Of a stretch of DNA of 64,000 bases, positions 46,601-61,600 are shown in pieces. The position numbers were made by a program, and so were the translations under genes. The stretch comes from Bemisia tabaci (Eukaryota; Arthropoda; Insecta; Hemiptera; Aleyrodidae). Under the pieces are notes generated by a model, which saw only the letters and a list, made by a program, of their open reading frames with translations, was not told where the DNA came from and did no database searches. Location of the stretch: the NCBI RefSeq assembly GCF_918797505.1, contig NC_092797.1, positions 21,961,372 through 22,025,371 of the forward strand, written 5' to 3'. The first letter of the stretch is position 1, and the number at the start of each line of letters is the position of its first letter.

Positions 46601-49600
46601 CTTTCTCTGCCATTGATTTACTGAATGCATTAAAAGTGGTATTATCAGCTAATCTTTCCTAAAAATGTGCACTGCCATCGATAACTGTCTGGAACATTGG
46701 AAATATCTGTTTTGTAGTTGAACTATTGCGACATCAGAATGCAGAGAGAGATGTGCTGAAATGATTTTGCTAAAACTGTAGGCTTTTTTGTGATGAAAAA
46801 GGATATGGTTCTCCTAAATTTGATGGTTGTCTGTACTTCCTTCACCTCTCTGTCTTTCCTACAGATTTTTGCATGAGAAGTAAACAAAGTCAACTGATGA
46901 ATTGACTTCTGTACCAATTAGGAATCTAATATCAGATCTTTTCTTTGTTTTGAACCAGAATTCCAAATTATCTATCTAAAAAACATTACATTGTGAAAAC
47001 TTGTTAGATAGTTTCTTAGGAAAGTTTGACCCAGACCAGAAATATTGGACGCTATATACTAAAAAAATAGTTTTGAGAAACATTATCGAAGGAGTTTTAA
47101 AAAAATTTTCGCTCTTAAAGCAGACAAAATATATTTTAGAGTGGAACCAGCTGTCATAAAGAGACAGGAATTTTAGTACAAAATTGACCTAATTGATTGG
47201 AATAAAGAAAAAGATTACCGTATCAGGAGCAACTTGAGCCAGAGGTATGTCCCCATGATTTGGACATTTTATGATTTTCTTGTCATAAGCAGCCAAAATG
47301 CACTCTTCTACCATCCAACAGTACTCCACTTTGTTGATATCTTCTTCCTCATCACCATTCAAACAAGGATGACCTTCTACTGACGGCTTTCGACTGAAAT
47401 CAAATATTTTTCCAAAATTAGTGGATTAGACCCTTGGGCAGGAATAGTTTACTGCTAAAAACAAAGTAATAAAATTTGAACTGACCAGTGAAAAGAGACC
47501 TGATGATCAAAACTGAGAAATTAAAGAAGAACTTACACTTCGATAATACTTTGAATAGATTTTAAGGGAAACAGACAAGACATTGTTTGAATCCAGTTCA
47601 AATAAAAATCATCCTGTGACGTTAATGCAAACAAGATTGCTGTTGCAATGTGTTGAATGTTGTTGTTTGCCGAACAAGTTGCTGTTCTAATTCAGAAATT
47701 TTACAAAGGGAACTTTAAGGGGTGATGAGCATTAACTTGTTGACTGCCTGGACTTTTTTGGTCTTCGGACATACAAGGCCAATGCTGATCTCTAGGTATA
47801 ACAAAAACTATAGTTTGGTTGCTTTCATAGTGCAACTTGTACTATCTATTGGCTGGCCGTGCAACTGAACACTTCTATAGTGTCCTAGTGTAACTGTGTT
47901 GTCCCATCATGATTCCTAAATTTCTGGCCAACTTGCTAAAAAAGTCAACTGCCGCTGGTGCCGCTTCCTTTGATCAACAGAATCTAGAGAAGCAAAGGAG
48001 GGGACTTATTCAAAGAAAATGATATGAAAAGATACCTTGAGCCAGGACTATCAGGCCCCACACCACTGTCAACATCAGACGTGTAACTTTCTTGTGACTT
48101 TCGAACGGGCCAATTTTCACCATTGCTCTGCTCAGCATCGAATAGACCAAAGGGTTCCACTGACTGACCCTCAAGTATTTTTTTGGAGGCTGCATCAGAA
48201 TCTCCAGGACTAGGTCCACTAATATCCAGTTCTGAGACTAGCGTTGAAGCAATGCAGTGAGGACACGGTACGAGGCGAGTAACGAGAAATTTTCCCTCCG
48301 ATGTATGTACAAATCTTGTTCCTGAAAACAAAGCCCAAGAGATACATTCAAAAACAAGCTTGAACAACTGAATTATATTCTCAAAGCTTTGAGGACAATG
48401 ATTTGCTTGATTTCAAAGCACTGGTTAAATATCGTTATGATTTGATACGATGGTCTTTACGACCTCCTCATGAGCATGATGACCTCGTATGATGACCTCG
48501 CATGATGAGCCTTTTTTGAAATAAGCGAAGCTGAAAAGTGAATTCATCCGCATTTTTACCTGCATTGTTTGATATAAATGTTGGTGAGAGAGGAGAATTC
48601 CTCTTTCCTCGTTGCATGCTGGCCGAGATGATGAGACAGAAACCTAGCGTTCGTCACTTCAGAGCAAAAGGGTCCACATATCAGAAATACGTTGGTAGTA
48701 CCACTTTTCTATGAGAGTATGCGTTTAATAACAACGAAAAAGTCAATTTCCATCAGGGCTCTTCTCGAGGGATCAGCCCATTAATGCATTTTCTGGAAAA
48801 TCTAATCATAGTGACCGTTTTGTAGATGCCTAGCATGGGCAAAAATTGTTCAAGTGACCTTTCAATAATGAGCCAAACAGTCAAAGTGGTCAGTCTGTAT
48901 TATGGCGACTTTTCAATACATTTCTAAGCAATATATATGAACGCTACTGGGAGGTCTCCGTGGAACCACTCATAAAAAACGGAGTAAGATGCAATTGAGA
49001 AGAGGCGCTAGTACGACAGAGATGGACAGGAGGAGCAGTTTTTGTCTTCGCATTCAGTCATTTTTTTTGTGTTCTTTCGCTAAAATATGTAAGTTGGTGG
49101 GGAGCATGTTGACAAAAATTTTGCACGACAAAACAGAGAGTGGCGACCATAAAAATTTAAAAAAAAGAAAACTTCATGAAAAAACTCGAAGCTTATATTC
49201 ACATTGATCACTACAGCTATTTGAAACCAACACTGACATCCATGATTCTTCAACCTTTCCATTTTTATAACATGACTTTAAGGTGGAAAAGTGATGAAAC
49301 GAGAAAAAAGAGGAAAAGTAATGATTCTTCAACAAAAATCTTCGGCATACGAATTCTTGGAACCCTCCCCCTCCCCAAGTTTTTCCAGATTTTATAATGA
49401 TCTGCTGGTTATGACAGCTGGTTGTATCAACCAGTTACTATTACATTTTCCAATAAAACTTTCAAAACTAAAAGATTTGCAGGTTTCTACTGCGAGTCAG
49501 ATTTGGACTCTAATATGCATATTGCACTCTAGAGTTGTAAAAAAAAGACTTACCTAGAGTGGGATACCAGTCTTCTAATAAAACATCGATGTGATCGATA

Positions 49601-52600
49601 GTTACTGCAAGGAGCTGTGCAGAATACTCAGGAGATGGATCTAAAACAAGTGCGTGGTACCCAATGGTTTCAGTCGGCTCATTCTGGTCCATGATTGGTC
49701 GTTTGATAACAATTGTATCCAATGGCATGTACACTTCTAATATAGATGAGTTTGCTACATCAACACTGTTCCAAATGCCTTCTTGTTTGAGTTTCATCTT
49801 GAGAGTTCGATAATCGACTGGTGCACTTTTCAAGCCCGGCAGAATTTCTTTCATTCGAAATAGCACAAGGTCACTGTAACGAAGCTCCATTCCTGTCTGC
49901 CAGAGAACCCACTCCACTTTGACATCCAGCAACTGGGCTAATTTTGCATCTTGCGAGACCTGTTGTAAAAAATGTTAATTTGAGAAGCACAAATTGGTGA
50001 TCTCACTAACTTCATACGGTGAAACTTGATGATAATATAACTTTCTGGTAGCAAAAAATAACTGTTAAAAATACATGTACCTTCAATTTATGGTCCTTGC
50101 CGCCATTATCCACACAAGGCGGCATGGACCATAAATTGCGGGAGAAGAGTTGCGCGATCAAGAGTGTGCCCATGGCTTATTTTGGAAGAATATTTTTAGA
50201 TGCCATCTTAGCTTTCTCAATGATAGACATGTAAATAGAAGCTCAAAATATGCAACTTTGAACTTGTATTTCAAGGACAGTTGCGTTAAAAAAATTTGGT
50301 ACAATTTCTGCGAACTAAGCCACTTCCTTACTTTTAAAAAATGTAAGAATTAAAAATGAGTGAAGAAGCTCATTTTACAGCTGAAAAAAGTAGCTCTTAG
50401 CCTTTTTGAATAGAGGAGAAAAATTCTCCTTTCTTGCTGCTTCTTTCCAGGAAAAAAATGAATTAAATACCTCTTTCGGGATGATGAAAAATGATCGAAC
50501 TATTTCAACGATGGAATCATCAGCCAAGACTCTGGTGATTAAACGAGACCAGAACCCAGATGGAAAGTAGGACATGAGCAATAGCCGCCGTATGGAGACT
50601 TCTGGGTCTGAACGGTGACTTAATTCAGGAATAGGCTCTTCACAGATTGGGGCAGGCTGTTCGACACTCACTAAAACCAAAAAAAAGTCAATAAATTTTA
50701 GGTATGATTAAGGTGATAAAGTGATTCTAAAAAAAATTCAAAACTAAACTGAAAACAAAAAAATCAACAAAAAATTTTTTTTAAATTTTAAGCTGAAATT
50801 ATTTTCAGTAATAATAGCAGGTAAATCTTGAATATCGGTTTATTAAAGGGCAAACAGCAATTAAGGTGGGTTCTGGAGAAAGAGTAAATCATGCATGGGT
50901 AAAACATTTCTCCGATCTGTCTTATCTGGAGAAGGAAGAGGGCAATATAGTATCAGCTACATTGCCGTTTGTCCAGTAAGCTGATGCTTGGAGTGACAAG
51001 TACACCTGGACCATTATGAGCCCTTCTTCCAGAATTTCATTCCAGGTAGAGGAGACGCGTGAGAAAAATACTCCTCTACTTGGGCAATCATTACATCTGC
51101 ATAGTAAACTTTTAAAGAAAAATTAATCTTTTCATTTCTACATAGGAATATTTTTTCTAATTTATAGTGTTGTTGACAAAATTTTCACCTGAAAGCATTT
51201 GGCATTCAAATTCTGACGATACAATTATTTGTTGCTTTTTAAGATATTTTTACAAAGAATTATGGAGCAAACTCATTTATTTCTCTTTATGTATTTAGAG
51301 AAGTGGATAGGAAATAATAATAATAATAAGAAAAATATTTAGCGGCAAAATGATACATTTTTCTCTTAAAAAATCTTAACCTAATCATCACTTGATAAAT
51401 TACAGCAGCATTCCACATACTGACGTTTTCTCCTTCTACCAGCAAAAAGAAAATAAATGCTCATAGATATTATTATCCTTGAAACATTGCTGTGTCAAAG
51501 TTAAGATACCTGTTGACAGAGCTGTTCACATATTATTTTACCTGAGCTATAGAAAAGTGAATTTCCAACAGCAGTAGTCGATGTGGAAGGAGGTTTTTTG
51601 GTGCGGATGGCCCACCCTCGAGAGCGAATGGGTATCTGAAAAAAAAAAAAAACGGAAAACAATAAGCAAGTATTAGAGAAAAAATGGACTCAAATCTCAG
51701 TAGAGAAAATGAAAGAATGAAAATTTAGTCTTATTTGCTGCATGAGAAGACGAGGTGCGTGAGAAAAAAGAGAAGAGGCAGGCTGATGCATGCATGCGTC
51801 TTACTCCATAATCTTCGAGTAAGAAAAATAGGATTAAATTTCAAGGAAATTTCAGTTTGCTTTGGGTTCCTGAGAGGAGGGCTACTCTCTCTTAATTCTA
51901 GGTTAGAATCTACTAAGTATCACTATCCATTGTCCACAATTTGAAAGAATGGAGGATCATCACAAAGGTAAGTCACTCGACATTATATCCCTCTACTCTT
52001 GTGAATTTCATTCATGAAAAAAAGGTTTATGCTAATTCAAATGATAATTATGACATATAGATTATCATCACTGAACAGATTTAGGTAGGACAGACATATC
52101 TAAATTACTGAGATTTTGAAGGCTGATATCGGATTTAGTTAGAAAGGGGCACGGCAGATTGTTAAATAGATAGCATTACACGCATGCAAAGAGACGGTAG
52201 GTCGAAGTTATCTGAAAACACTCAAGATTCTAGGTTTGTGGTTTTGCGATTTCTGAGAAAGTAAGATGCTTTTGCTAAATGCAATTCTCACGTTATAGCA
52301 TTAAACAAGAGACATCTCTTTAGAAGTAAAAATCAAAAAATAAAACTCTCTACCCGGTAAAATCAATACATATTCTGACTACCCTTAGTCTTCAATGTAT
52401 ATGCAATACTTGTATTAAAATTATGCTTAGCCTTCGAATTCCGTCTTGATTTCGATCCTATCATTGAAACAGAGAGGTTCTCTTCAAAATTTTAACGTAA
52501 CAGGGACTGTCTTGATTGAAACTGCTTGTAAAGCACAAAGTATAAAACAAAGAGATCGTAAAAGAATGAGCAGACAAGTAACAAGTAAGTGAGTGAGTTT

Positions 52601-55600
52601 CAGGTTCTTGGTTCTTCTCAGAATGGAGCACATAATTAGGTTGTAATAATTACCTTCTTCCTTTCTTTTTTTACGTCAGAGAGGATTTCAATAATGATTC
52701 TTATTAGCACTATGTTAAGTCATGATTTGATAAAAGTTCTAAGTTTTTGGCCTTAAAAATCTGCAGAATACCAAAGAAAAGTGCCAAAGCGACAGAAAAG
52801 AAAGAAGAGGAATCTGTAAATACCTTTACCCTAACAGAAGGGTTAAAGGAGGACAAGTGATCTTGTTCAGTTGGCAACAAAGAAGGAATGAGCAAAGTGC
52901 GGCTGTCCCAAGTCAATGCAACTTCGAATTTGTTTAGCAAGCTGACAATATAACTTCGTCCCTCGGCAATTCCAAGTTGGGATGACTTGAACACGTGCTT
53001 TAAATCATCAAGTTTCATGACACCTGTAAAAATAATTAATATGGAATGAAATATACAGTAAATATGTCTATGTACGTAGAATTGTTTAATAAAAGGAAAT
53101 TATAAGACATTATGATTGTTATAAGCCACTTTCAGTGTTGGAGAAAAAACAGTTTTGCCTGTATTGGAATAATCCAGTTTCAACAGATACAAGAATTTTG
53201 GCTGATGAACCTGGTATCTTTTTTATAGATAAACAGGCTTGTGTTGGACAGCTTATAGATTTTAGGATTCCTAACAGGCACCATGTATTATCATAGTATG
53301 AGGAGAAAATGCCCAAGTAAATGCTACTTTAAAGCTCAGAGCTTGAGGACAAGTCAAACCTAGAGTCCCTTTATACTGAGAGTCAAGACAATTCGGCTCA
53401 TGATGTCACTAACGGGAATAAAGATTACAGAAATTGAACGTTTTTCGTAATCTTTGATCGACCCATTCTCAAATGCCTTTCTCCGTTCCTCCTCTCATTC
53501 CGTTTGTTCCTTGCCGAACCCGTAATTCCCTGGTCCATTCCAGATTATAATCTTTGCAATTGGTGAAAATGTAATCTTTATTCCCGTTTGTGACACTGTG
53601 GAGGCCTAAAATACGGGAACCAATCAGAAATTGATTCAAATTGTCTTGACTCTCAGTATAAAGGGACTCTAGTCAAACCTTCAAAAACAAATGATTCTGA
53701 CTCTACAGATGTACGTACTTGACTTTATGATGGTCCAAATTAAAATAAGACCAAAGAAATTAAAGATGGTGGAGCTGATAGTTCCTCTCTGTCCAGAAAA
53801 GGAAGAGGGAGAGGGGGGAAAGAGGAGGAGGGAGGGAAACTGCCGGGGGGGGGGGGGGAATGCTGAGATTCATAACAGTAAAAACTGTTAAATGATTAAG
53901 TTTTCCCCTCTTTAATTACAGAAAAGGGGGAAAATCCATGATAAATCTCACCTGTTCTTGCAAAAGGATTGATCTCTCTGATCGTGACAACATGGGCCAA
54001 CATATCACACAACCATTGTGGGTCCAAAAAGTAGAGATCTTTTAGTGTAGCATCATCGTAGTGCAGGAGAACACCTGTGAGAATGATAACATAAAATGAC
54101 ATATAATACATAGTGACATATTCTACATTTGTGGGTGGAAGCAAAAAATGAACTCGTCTCTCATGAGTGAACCAATTTGGCACCCTAACAGCATTCTTTG
54201 AACTGATACAAGAAAAAACGAGCACTCTAAGTTGTGATGGAAAGAGGGAATAATGTCTTTGTGAGTTCATATTACTGAGTTGGTCTTACATTTCTACAAG
54301 GAAAACAAAGACCAAACTTAATATTGTGATTAATATTGAGTTAGTCAATGTTCTTCCTAACTTTGCAAGTGAGACATTTTGCTGGGACAAATCTCATGAA
54401 AACGCCTCAAGGAGACAAGGCTTGAGGAATTAAGATAGCTGTTTGTTCAATTTTGAACGAACAAAAGTAGGTAACATACCATTCTCATGGAGAAATAAGG
54501 TAGCCTGGTGCAATTCTGAAGCATCTCTAAAGCTTTTATTGCACAGTTTCTGCATTTCCATACTAACTGTGGATTTATACTGCTCAGCATTCAAGACTGG
54601 ATCAGCATTATTTGCTCGGCGTTCGCTGACCAAATGTGTAATAACGTCTTCCAGGGCGATGTAACTTGCAGGCACTTTTTGCTCTAACAATAATTCTTTG
54701 CTGCCTAAAAAAAGTACATAAATTCCATGTAAGATAGATTGTATTGCATTATGATGTGTAAGAGGAAGAAGAGATTGACATGCCATGCTTGTTGTAAAAG
54801 TAATCTTGTGGACTGCGTTGGATGGAAACGTACCAAGTAGCATCAGGTTTGAACTGAGAAAAAGAGGTTTAAAGTTTTATACCTTCATAAGACTCAATGC
54901 TATGGACAAAGTTTAACAATTATTTTTACACTCAAGATATTTTTTTTCGATTTTGCATTTTTGACAGGAGAAAGTTTCTGACTGGTTGAATTCACACACA
55001 AACAATTTTCATCCAAAAAACAACTTGATGTGTTTCTTTTCATCCTGGAGGACATTCCTGATATTAGTAGGTTATCATTTTAATAAAATAAGATGTGTTA
55101 AAACGGCTTGTGAAACTTATTTTTGCTTTAGTGGGGAACAAATTGTGATGTGTTGGCAATTTAAAAGGAAATTTTGTGTAAAGAAAGAAAGAAAAAACGA
55201 GTGACTGTGTGGGAGAAAACATGTAATCAAGAATGAGAGATTACCTGGTGGTTTCAAACTGAAAACAGTGTCATAAATTAGGTTACAAAGCAATTTGATG
55301 TTGTGACGAGTCTTGCAGCTGACTTCAATGGTATCTATAACTCTAGGAAGGCCGCACTTTTCAGCATCAACAATATTTATAAATCTGTCGGAAAAAAAGA
55401 AATAAAAATGATGGGATGAAAAGATTTAAAAAAAGTAAAAATGAGAAGATAATAAGGCCCGTTTACTTTGTAAAACCATACAAAAGGTGCTAATTATCAA
55501 AGAAGAGAAAAGGGAAAATTCAAAATTAAAGGTTCTGCTAAATCAAAGTTGTCTTCCTGGCAGGGTGATTTTTGAATCAACCTCAATGCATCAAACGCAA

Positions 55601-58600
55601 TGAAGCCTTCTCTTAGCTGAGCTCCTTATTGGTGAAAGCCATTAGATAACAATTCAAAAATTGAAGCGCAGGTAAATGCTGAGAGATCAGATTATGTCTA
55701 AAATCATGATGGGTTGCCTTAAGCAAGGGTACATGGCCAACCACACTTTTACTTACTTATCTCTAATATATTGCTGAAGATCTTCCGAGCGTGCTGAAGG
55801 ATAGTTTTCCCTCATCATATCATAATGTGTCCCGATTATTATAACAGGGGAGTTTGGCGCACGGGCCTGGAAAAAAGAACAAAATACCAATTGTAGTTAC
55901 AGTACTATTTTCTGTACTTACATGACTGAAAAAATGGATAGATGTTATGCTTGTATAGACCAATATATTGCTTACATTTAGAAACGATTTATAAAATAAA
56001 ATTACCATTACCATGCTAGGATATTTAGCATTCAGCACAAGTTGAAAAAAATGGTAATCTCAGAAGAAAAGATAGGGAAAACTTGTTTCAAATTGTTTCA
56101 TTCATTCAGCAATTTCAGATTGTGTGAACATTAAGTATACAGCTACACCTAAATTGTTATTTCTCTTAATTCTCCTTTTGACTGTACCTACATGACAAAC
56201 TTAAAAAAACAACACAAAATTTGTTTTCAGATATAGTGAGAGTATTATCGATTAAAATACAGGGCACATGCATACCATTCCAATTTGTCTCCTGTTTTTG
56301 ATCAATCACTTGACTCAGGAAAAAAAAGGAAAACTCCTGTTCATAAAATCTTGAAGAGATCTAGAAAGGTTGTTTGTACCTGAATATTGACTAGCCATTG
56401 TAGGATTTCAGAAATGCCTTTTTGACCATCTGGAATTTTCCAAACCACAAGATACAGGCTCCTTTTTGATAGAAAATACTGATGAGTAGCATAATACTCC
56501 CGCTGACCACCAAAATCCCATGTTCTGAAAATTTTAAATAGCAGATGTCAAGAAGGATTAAAGAAGCAATATACAACCGATATTCATCACATCTTTGCGG
56601 TTGACTGCCAGGTGAGACCTAACCAACTTAATATCAAGTTAGAGTCGGATGCCAGACCAGGCCTGACATTGACTCAAAAGTCTGCTAAGTTTAATGTCAG
56701 GCTGGCCTGACAACTGACCTGAAGTCAGAGCTAATTTCGTTACGTCTCACCAGAAAGTCAACCTAGGTAAGTTACTTTTTCACAGAACCCTTAACTTATG
56801 AAATTCTGTTCTACATTGTATTACACTAATTAAAATAAAATTAATTCGAAAATTAATTATTAGAAAATTAATTACGACTTAGGAGAGGGGCAGGCGGACA
56901 GGTATCATAACCACTAAGGATAAATTCATCATAGCCACATAGTTATCATTTGCATCAGGATAATAATACTAGATTGAAAATGCTCATTTTTTTAGGAATA
57001 TTTATAACAAATTCATAGGAGACAAAATTATTCAGTATGCGCTAAAGATTGTATTGAGTTAATGATTTATACCTGAAAGTAACTGGACCATGGGTGGACT
57101 GGCCTCTGACTCTTTTTTCGTAAGACCAATCATTTATATCTACTCCAACAGTGGACAGATTGGTTCCACGGGAATTTTTGACATTGATGTTCTTGTTACC
57201 CATTCGTTTAGCCCAATGCTGGAAAGAAGAGTATAGAAAGATAGGCAAGCTATTAAAAATTCAAGAACTACAAGATGTGAAAAATTCTACAGAGAGGAAT
57301 AAAGCAAAGGTGCTTTCTGCTGAGCTATTTATAGACCTCTATGACGGTGCTGACCAATGACTGCCAGTAAGACTTTGTTCCTTTTTCTTAAAAGTAAAAT
57401 AATAGGTGATTAGAGAGCTTGATTGATTTTTAGCTGTTGAAGCAAGACTTATATTAACAGGCCCAATTACTTACTTGCATTACTTACTGATTTACTATAT
57501 TGTTTGTAACGTTACTTCTTTGCATAAGTTATTGACTTCATCCGCAGGGCTCCACACCAAAACAGAGTATGTTGTAAAAAAATTTTACTCCCTTTGAAAC
57601 AAACCGTCCGGGAAAAAAAGTTTTTAAAATTAAAAGATCTGCTTAGTTCCACAAGGATTGCATAGGGAAGATCTCTATCTCATAAAAAGGATAATTTTTT
57701 GACTTACTACTTAGTATCAAGTGCTAGAAAAGTAAGTTACCACCTACAGATCACAGTATCTGAGAATAAATATAAAAATGGGTATGAAACCCCTTCATGG
57801 GATTATGAATTCTTCTACAGGGCTAAATAACTCTTTCAAAAAGCTTCCATTTCTTATCAAGAGGTAGAATGCAACAGCAGTAAATGCAATCAGTTCAAAA
57901 AATGAAGTGCTCATGATTTCAATATAAATTTTACACTTATTACCTCAACAGGTTTCTTTTTGTAGGAGCCTGTTCCTTCCTGCCGCAACTGTTCCAGTAA
58001 GGATGTTTTCCCGATACCTTGAATTCCAACAATCATCAACTTCATTCTAGCATATGGCTGAGCATCTTCTAGGATTGATTTCAGATAGCCTATCACATCC
58101 ATTGTTTTATAGGCATTAGATTCAATCATTGCCTTCAGTGGTCCTTGAAGATTGCATCCTCGGGTATTGAAGCTCCACAGCCGTGACAGTAAACCCATTT
58201 GAGGTGGTAAATCACTTATTTCTGAAGAATACATACATCAGCATGATAAAAGAGTGACTCATTGATTAACAAAAGAAGACTAAAGTTAAAACTTAGTAAC
58301 AAGAGTCTTATAAGTTTAAAAGAATAGTTTTTGCTTCAAATTTTCTCATGATGCTATGATAAAGTAATTGAGTGTGTCTCACACAAAACTACCCGGAAAA
58401 AGTCTAAGATTTACCAGAGGTACCCACCAAATTCAGAGGAATATATGTACCAATTTAATATTACAAAAGATATAGTCTCAAAAGTTTCAAGGTTCAGAAA
58501 CACTCGCTTTGTGTGAGTGTGCAATAGCAGTTTATTCATAAGGGTTCTTAGGGTAGAAAAATACAGGCAACTGTGTTCAGGCCCATAAAATAATCGGTAA

Positions 58601-61600
58601 AACTGGAAGTTTTTATCACAGTCTTGAAGTATGCATTTTTATGAAAGTCGTAGGGAATCTCACTATACCTAATATTGAATCCTTATGATAAGATTTTCTT
58701 GTGCCTCAATCTGTTAAAAGAAGTTTAGCGATAAAGAACTTGTTGGTGAGGAGTTTTTAACAGAAATATTTACTGCCAAACCTTTGTCTGTCACTCGATT
58801 GATCCCTGTCAGTATACGGCCCTTCCATTGGCAGATCAAATCATGTAACTAGGTCCTCCAATGGGAATACAGACACAAGCAGAGATGAGGTGGGAGACAG
58901 AGCCAAAAAATGACAGGGCACTTAACATATTTATATGTCAGATGCAATACTTGAAATATTATACCTGTGTTTCCTGCAACATTCAGCACCGATAGATTTG
59001 ACAGTTTGTAGATAGAGGCAGGAATTTTCTTCAGTTGATTATTGCTCAGATCTAACATACTGATGTTTGGGAATATCAATCGAGACTTGAGGGTGAGTGG
59101 GCATGTGTCACTATTCATGTTGACAAAATCCTAAAGCAAAAAATGAGGACTTAATAAATGATAAAAAAATAACATTGACACGGAAACTAAAAAATAAAAT
59201 TACTTTCTACTACGCTCTATTACTTCTCATAAAGAAATATTTTGAACAATTATGAGAGAGGTTTCAAGTGCAGAATCAATATTGAAAATACATTGAAATC
59301 AATTGAAAAGAGTGATAACTCAATATAGTACAACCAACCGAAAGTCTCTTTGTTCAAAACGATGAAAGAGTTACAGAATTAGTTCTAGAGAACTCACCCA
59401 ATCTGATTCTTGATCTTCGCCTTGAGTGCTACTTATATTAGAGCCATCATCATCGGTGCAAAGTTGAATTCGAGTTAAAGCATTGTCGGCAAGTATTAAA
59501 GTGCGTAAAGAATCAAGCCTCAAGTGACACCGATGAGGACATACACTATTCAGCACTGAAGTCCTAAGATTTTGAGATCGTCTTCCTGATAAAAAAAGCA
59601 AACAAAAACAAAAACAAAAATTATTCAAGAGGGTTTTATTCAGTCATTTTAGATAGAGTTGAACTGGAAACAGCAATTTTTTTTGTCAGGATAATCGATT
59701 TTTAATTGGATACTATTTTGGCTGATATCTAGCACTTGACATGTATTGCCTTCATCAAGTTGCATTCACCAGTTGATGAAAAATTCTAAAAAAAATCATG
59801 TAAATATGTTTCTACAGTCATAAAATTTATGTGAAATCCATTCAATCTTAACCCTTATTTTTTCCAGTTTTAGTCATGATAAAAAAAGGGTAATAGCAAC
59901 TTCTTATTGTTGCAACTCTCAAGGAAAGACAAAAATTATGGGAACGGAAATATTGAAAAATGACATTCCACATTGCATCAGAATACCAGAACTATGAGAG
60001 GATCGATAAGCATGAAATGATAAATTATTTTTTATACATTTTAATTAAATTTTCATTAACACATTTTGAGCCAGTAAACTGAGTAAATAAAATATATTTT
60101 AGGAATCTGAAGATTCTTAAAACTCCACCTCTTGTGAATTCAATTTTTTGATACCACTGGATATCATTCGAAAGTTCAAAATAATTTCACCAGTTTTGAG
60201 ATAATACCTGGATTTACATTCCATTTACTTTGCAATGGTCGACCAGTCGTTATCCCCCATTTTTTAGAAGTATTAATATAATGAAAAGAAAGGGGGAGAG
60301 TTACCATTATAAATTTTTGTTGAAGTAGATTTGTTGAGACTAGAATCAAGTGCATAACATGTGATTTCTGACGAGTCTGGGAGAAGATCTGGTTGGGGTA
60401 AACTTGGCCAAACACACACTTTGTTGTTGCTTAAATCAAGTTGTTTTAAGGAACTAGGATACGAAGTTATGTAGCCCATACTTCGTAAGCTGGAATGAGA
60501 GAAAAATCTTGAGTAACAAGGATACAAGCAAACAAATCAGACAAAATTAAGCTAAATCCATTTGGACACAATTAAAAAAACTAGTATGAGTGGGACCCTA
60601 AAGTAGCCGGACAGCCTTCACTCTGACAGTATTTTACATATTATTGACTTCTTTTTTTGAGAGGGTCACAACTAACTCCTAATGATGCCTTATACACTTG
60701 AAATATTAAAACCAACCTCAATTTTTTTATTTGATTTTTACTGAAGCATTTTTCTAAGCATGTGTCATTTTTCCAGTCAATTTTTTTCTCTTGATTGCAT
60801 TTTATGTTGCTTGTCTTGGGTTACCCCAAAGACTTTACTTTATTCCTCTTTGGGACAAAAAACTGCTACTGGTGGCCAGTGGTAAGATCATCCAAATATT
60901 TATTTTCAACAATTCTCATATTACTTTGTTATTTTCCGTAAATTCAATAACTTTTATCGAAAAGAAAAATTCTTAACTTTTGCGAAAAGTCAAAAAGCTC
61001 ATAATATGGAATTGCCTGAGAGAAGTCCTACTTCCTATTAAATTTCATCACTGATTTATCAGCCTAAATATTCTCTTACTTACCACTGTACTGAAGAATG
61101 AAAGTTTGAAAAAATTATCAAGTTCGCAAACTTACTTGTTATAAGCCATATTCAGGCGCGTTAAATTCACAGCCAGACAAGGTAAAACAGGAGGAATGGA
61201 GGTGAATTGATTATGAGACAAATTTAAAGCTGATAGTTGAGAAGAGTTCTCTTGACTGCTGTTTTCATCTTCCGTGTGTATTATTTGCTCCGTTATTTCT
61301 ATATTTTGCACCCACAAAGTATGGTGTATTAGATCAAGATGTTCTGTGTTCTGATGGCGTGGAGTATCAGAAGGTTCCGTTAGGTGAGACTCTAGTCCTG
61401 AGTCAAAACTTTTGGAGGAATCTATAGATCCGATACTCCCTGTATCGCTGTTTGCTGCTTCTTCTGGGGGCACTGATGGTAAATCTTTGAGCAGATTAAA
61501 TGCCACATTAAGTTCTTTTAGTTTTGGTGCTCGCCACACTTGATACGGTAAAGTGTGCAATTTATTATTAGATACATCTAGAGTTACTAGTGATGGTAGT

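Noticed and set aside
48440..48510. GATGACCTCG(T/C)ATGAT repeats considered as a CRISPR-like or regulatory array
   Set aside because: Only two or three short imperfect units without spacers in a eukaryotic intron; a minor tandem repeat.
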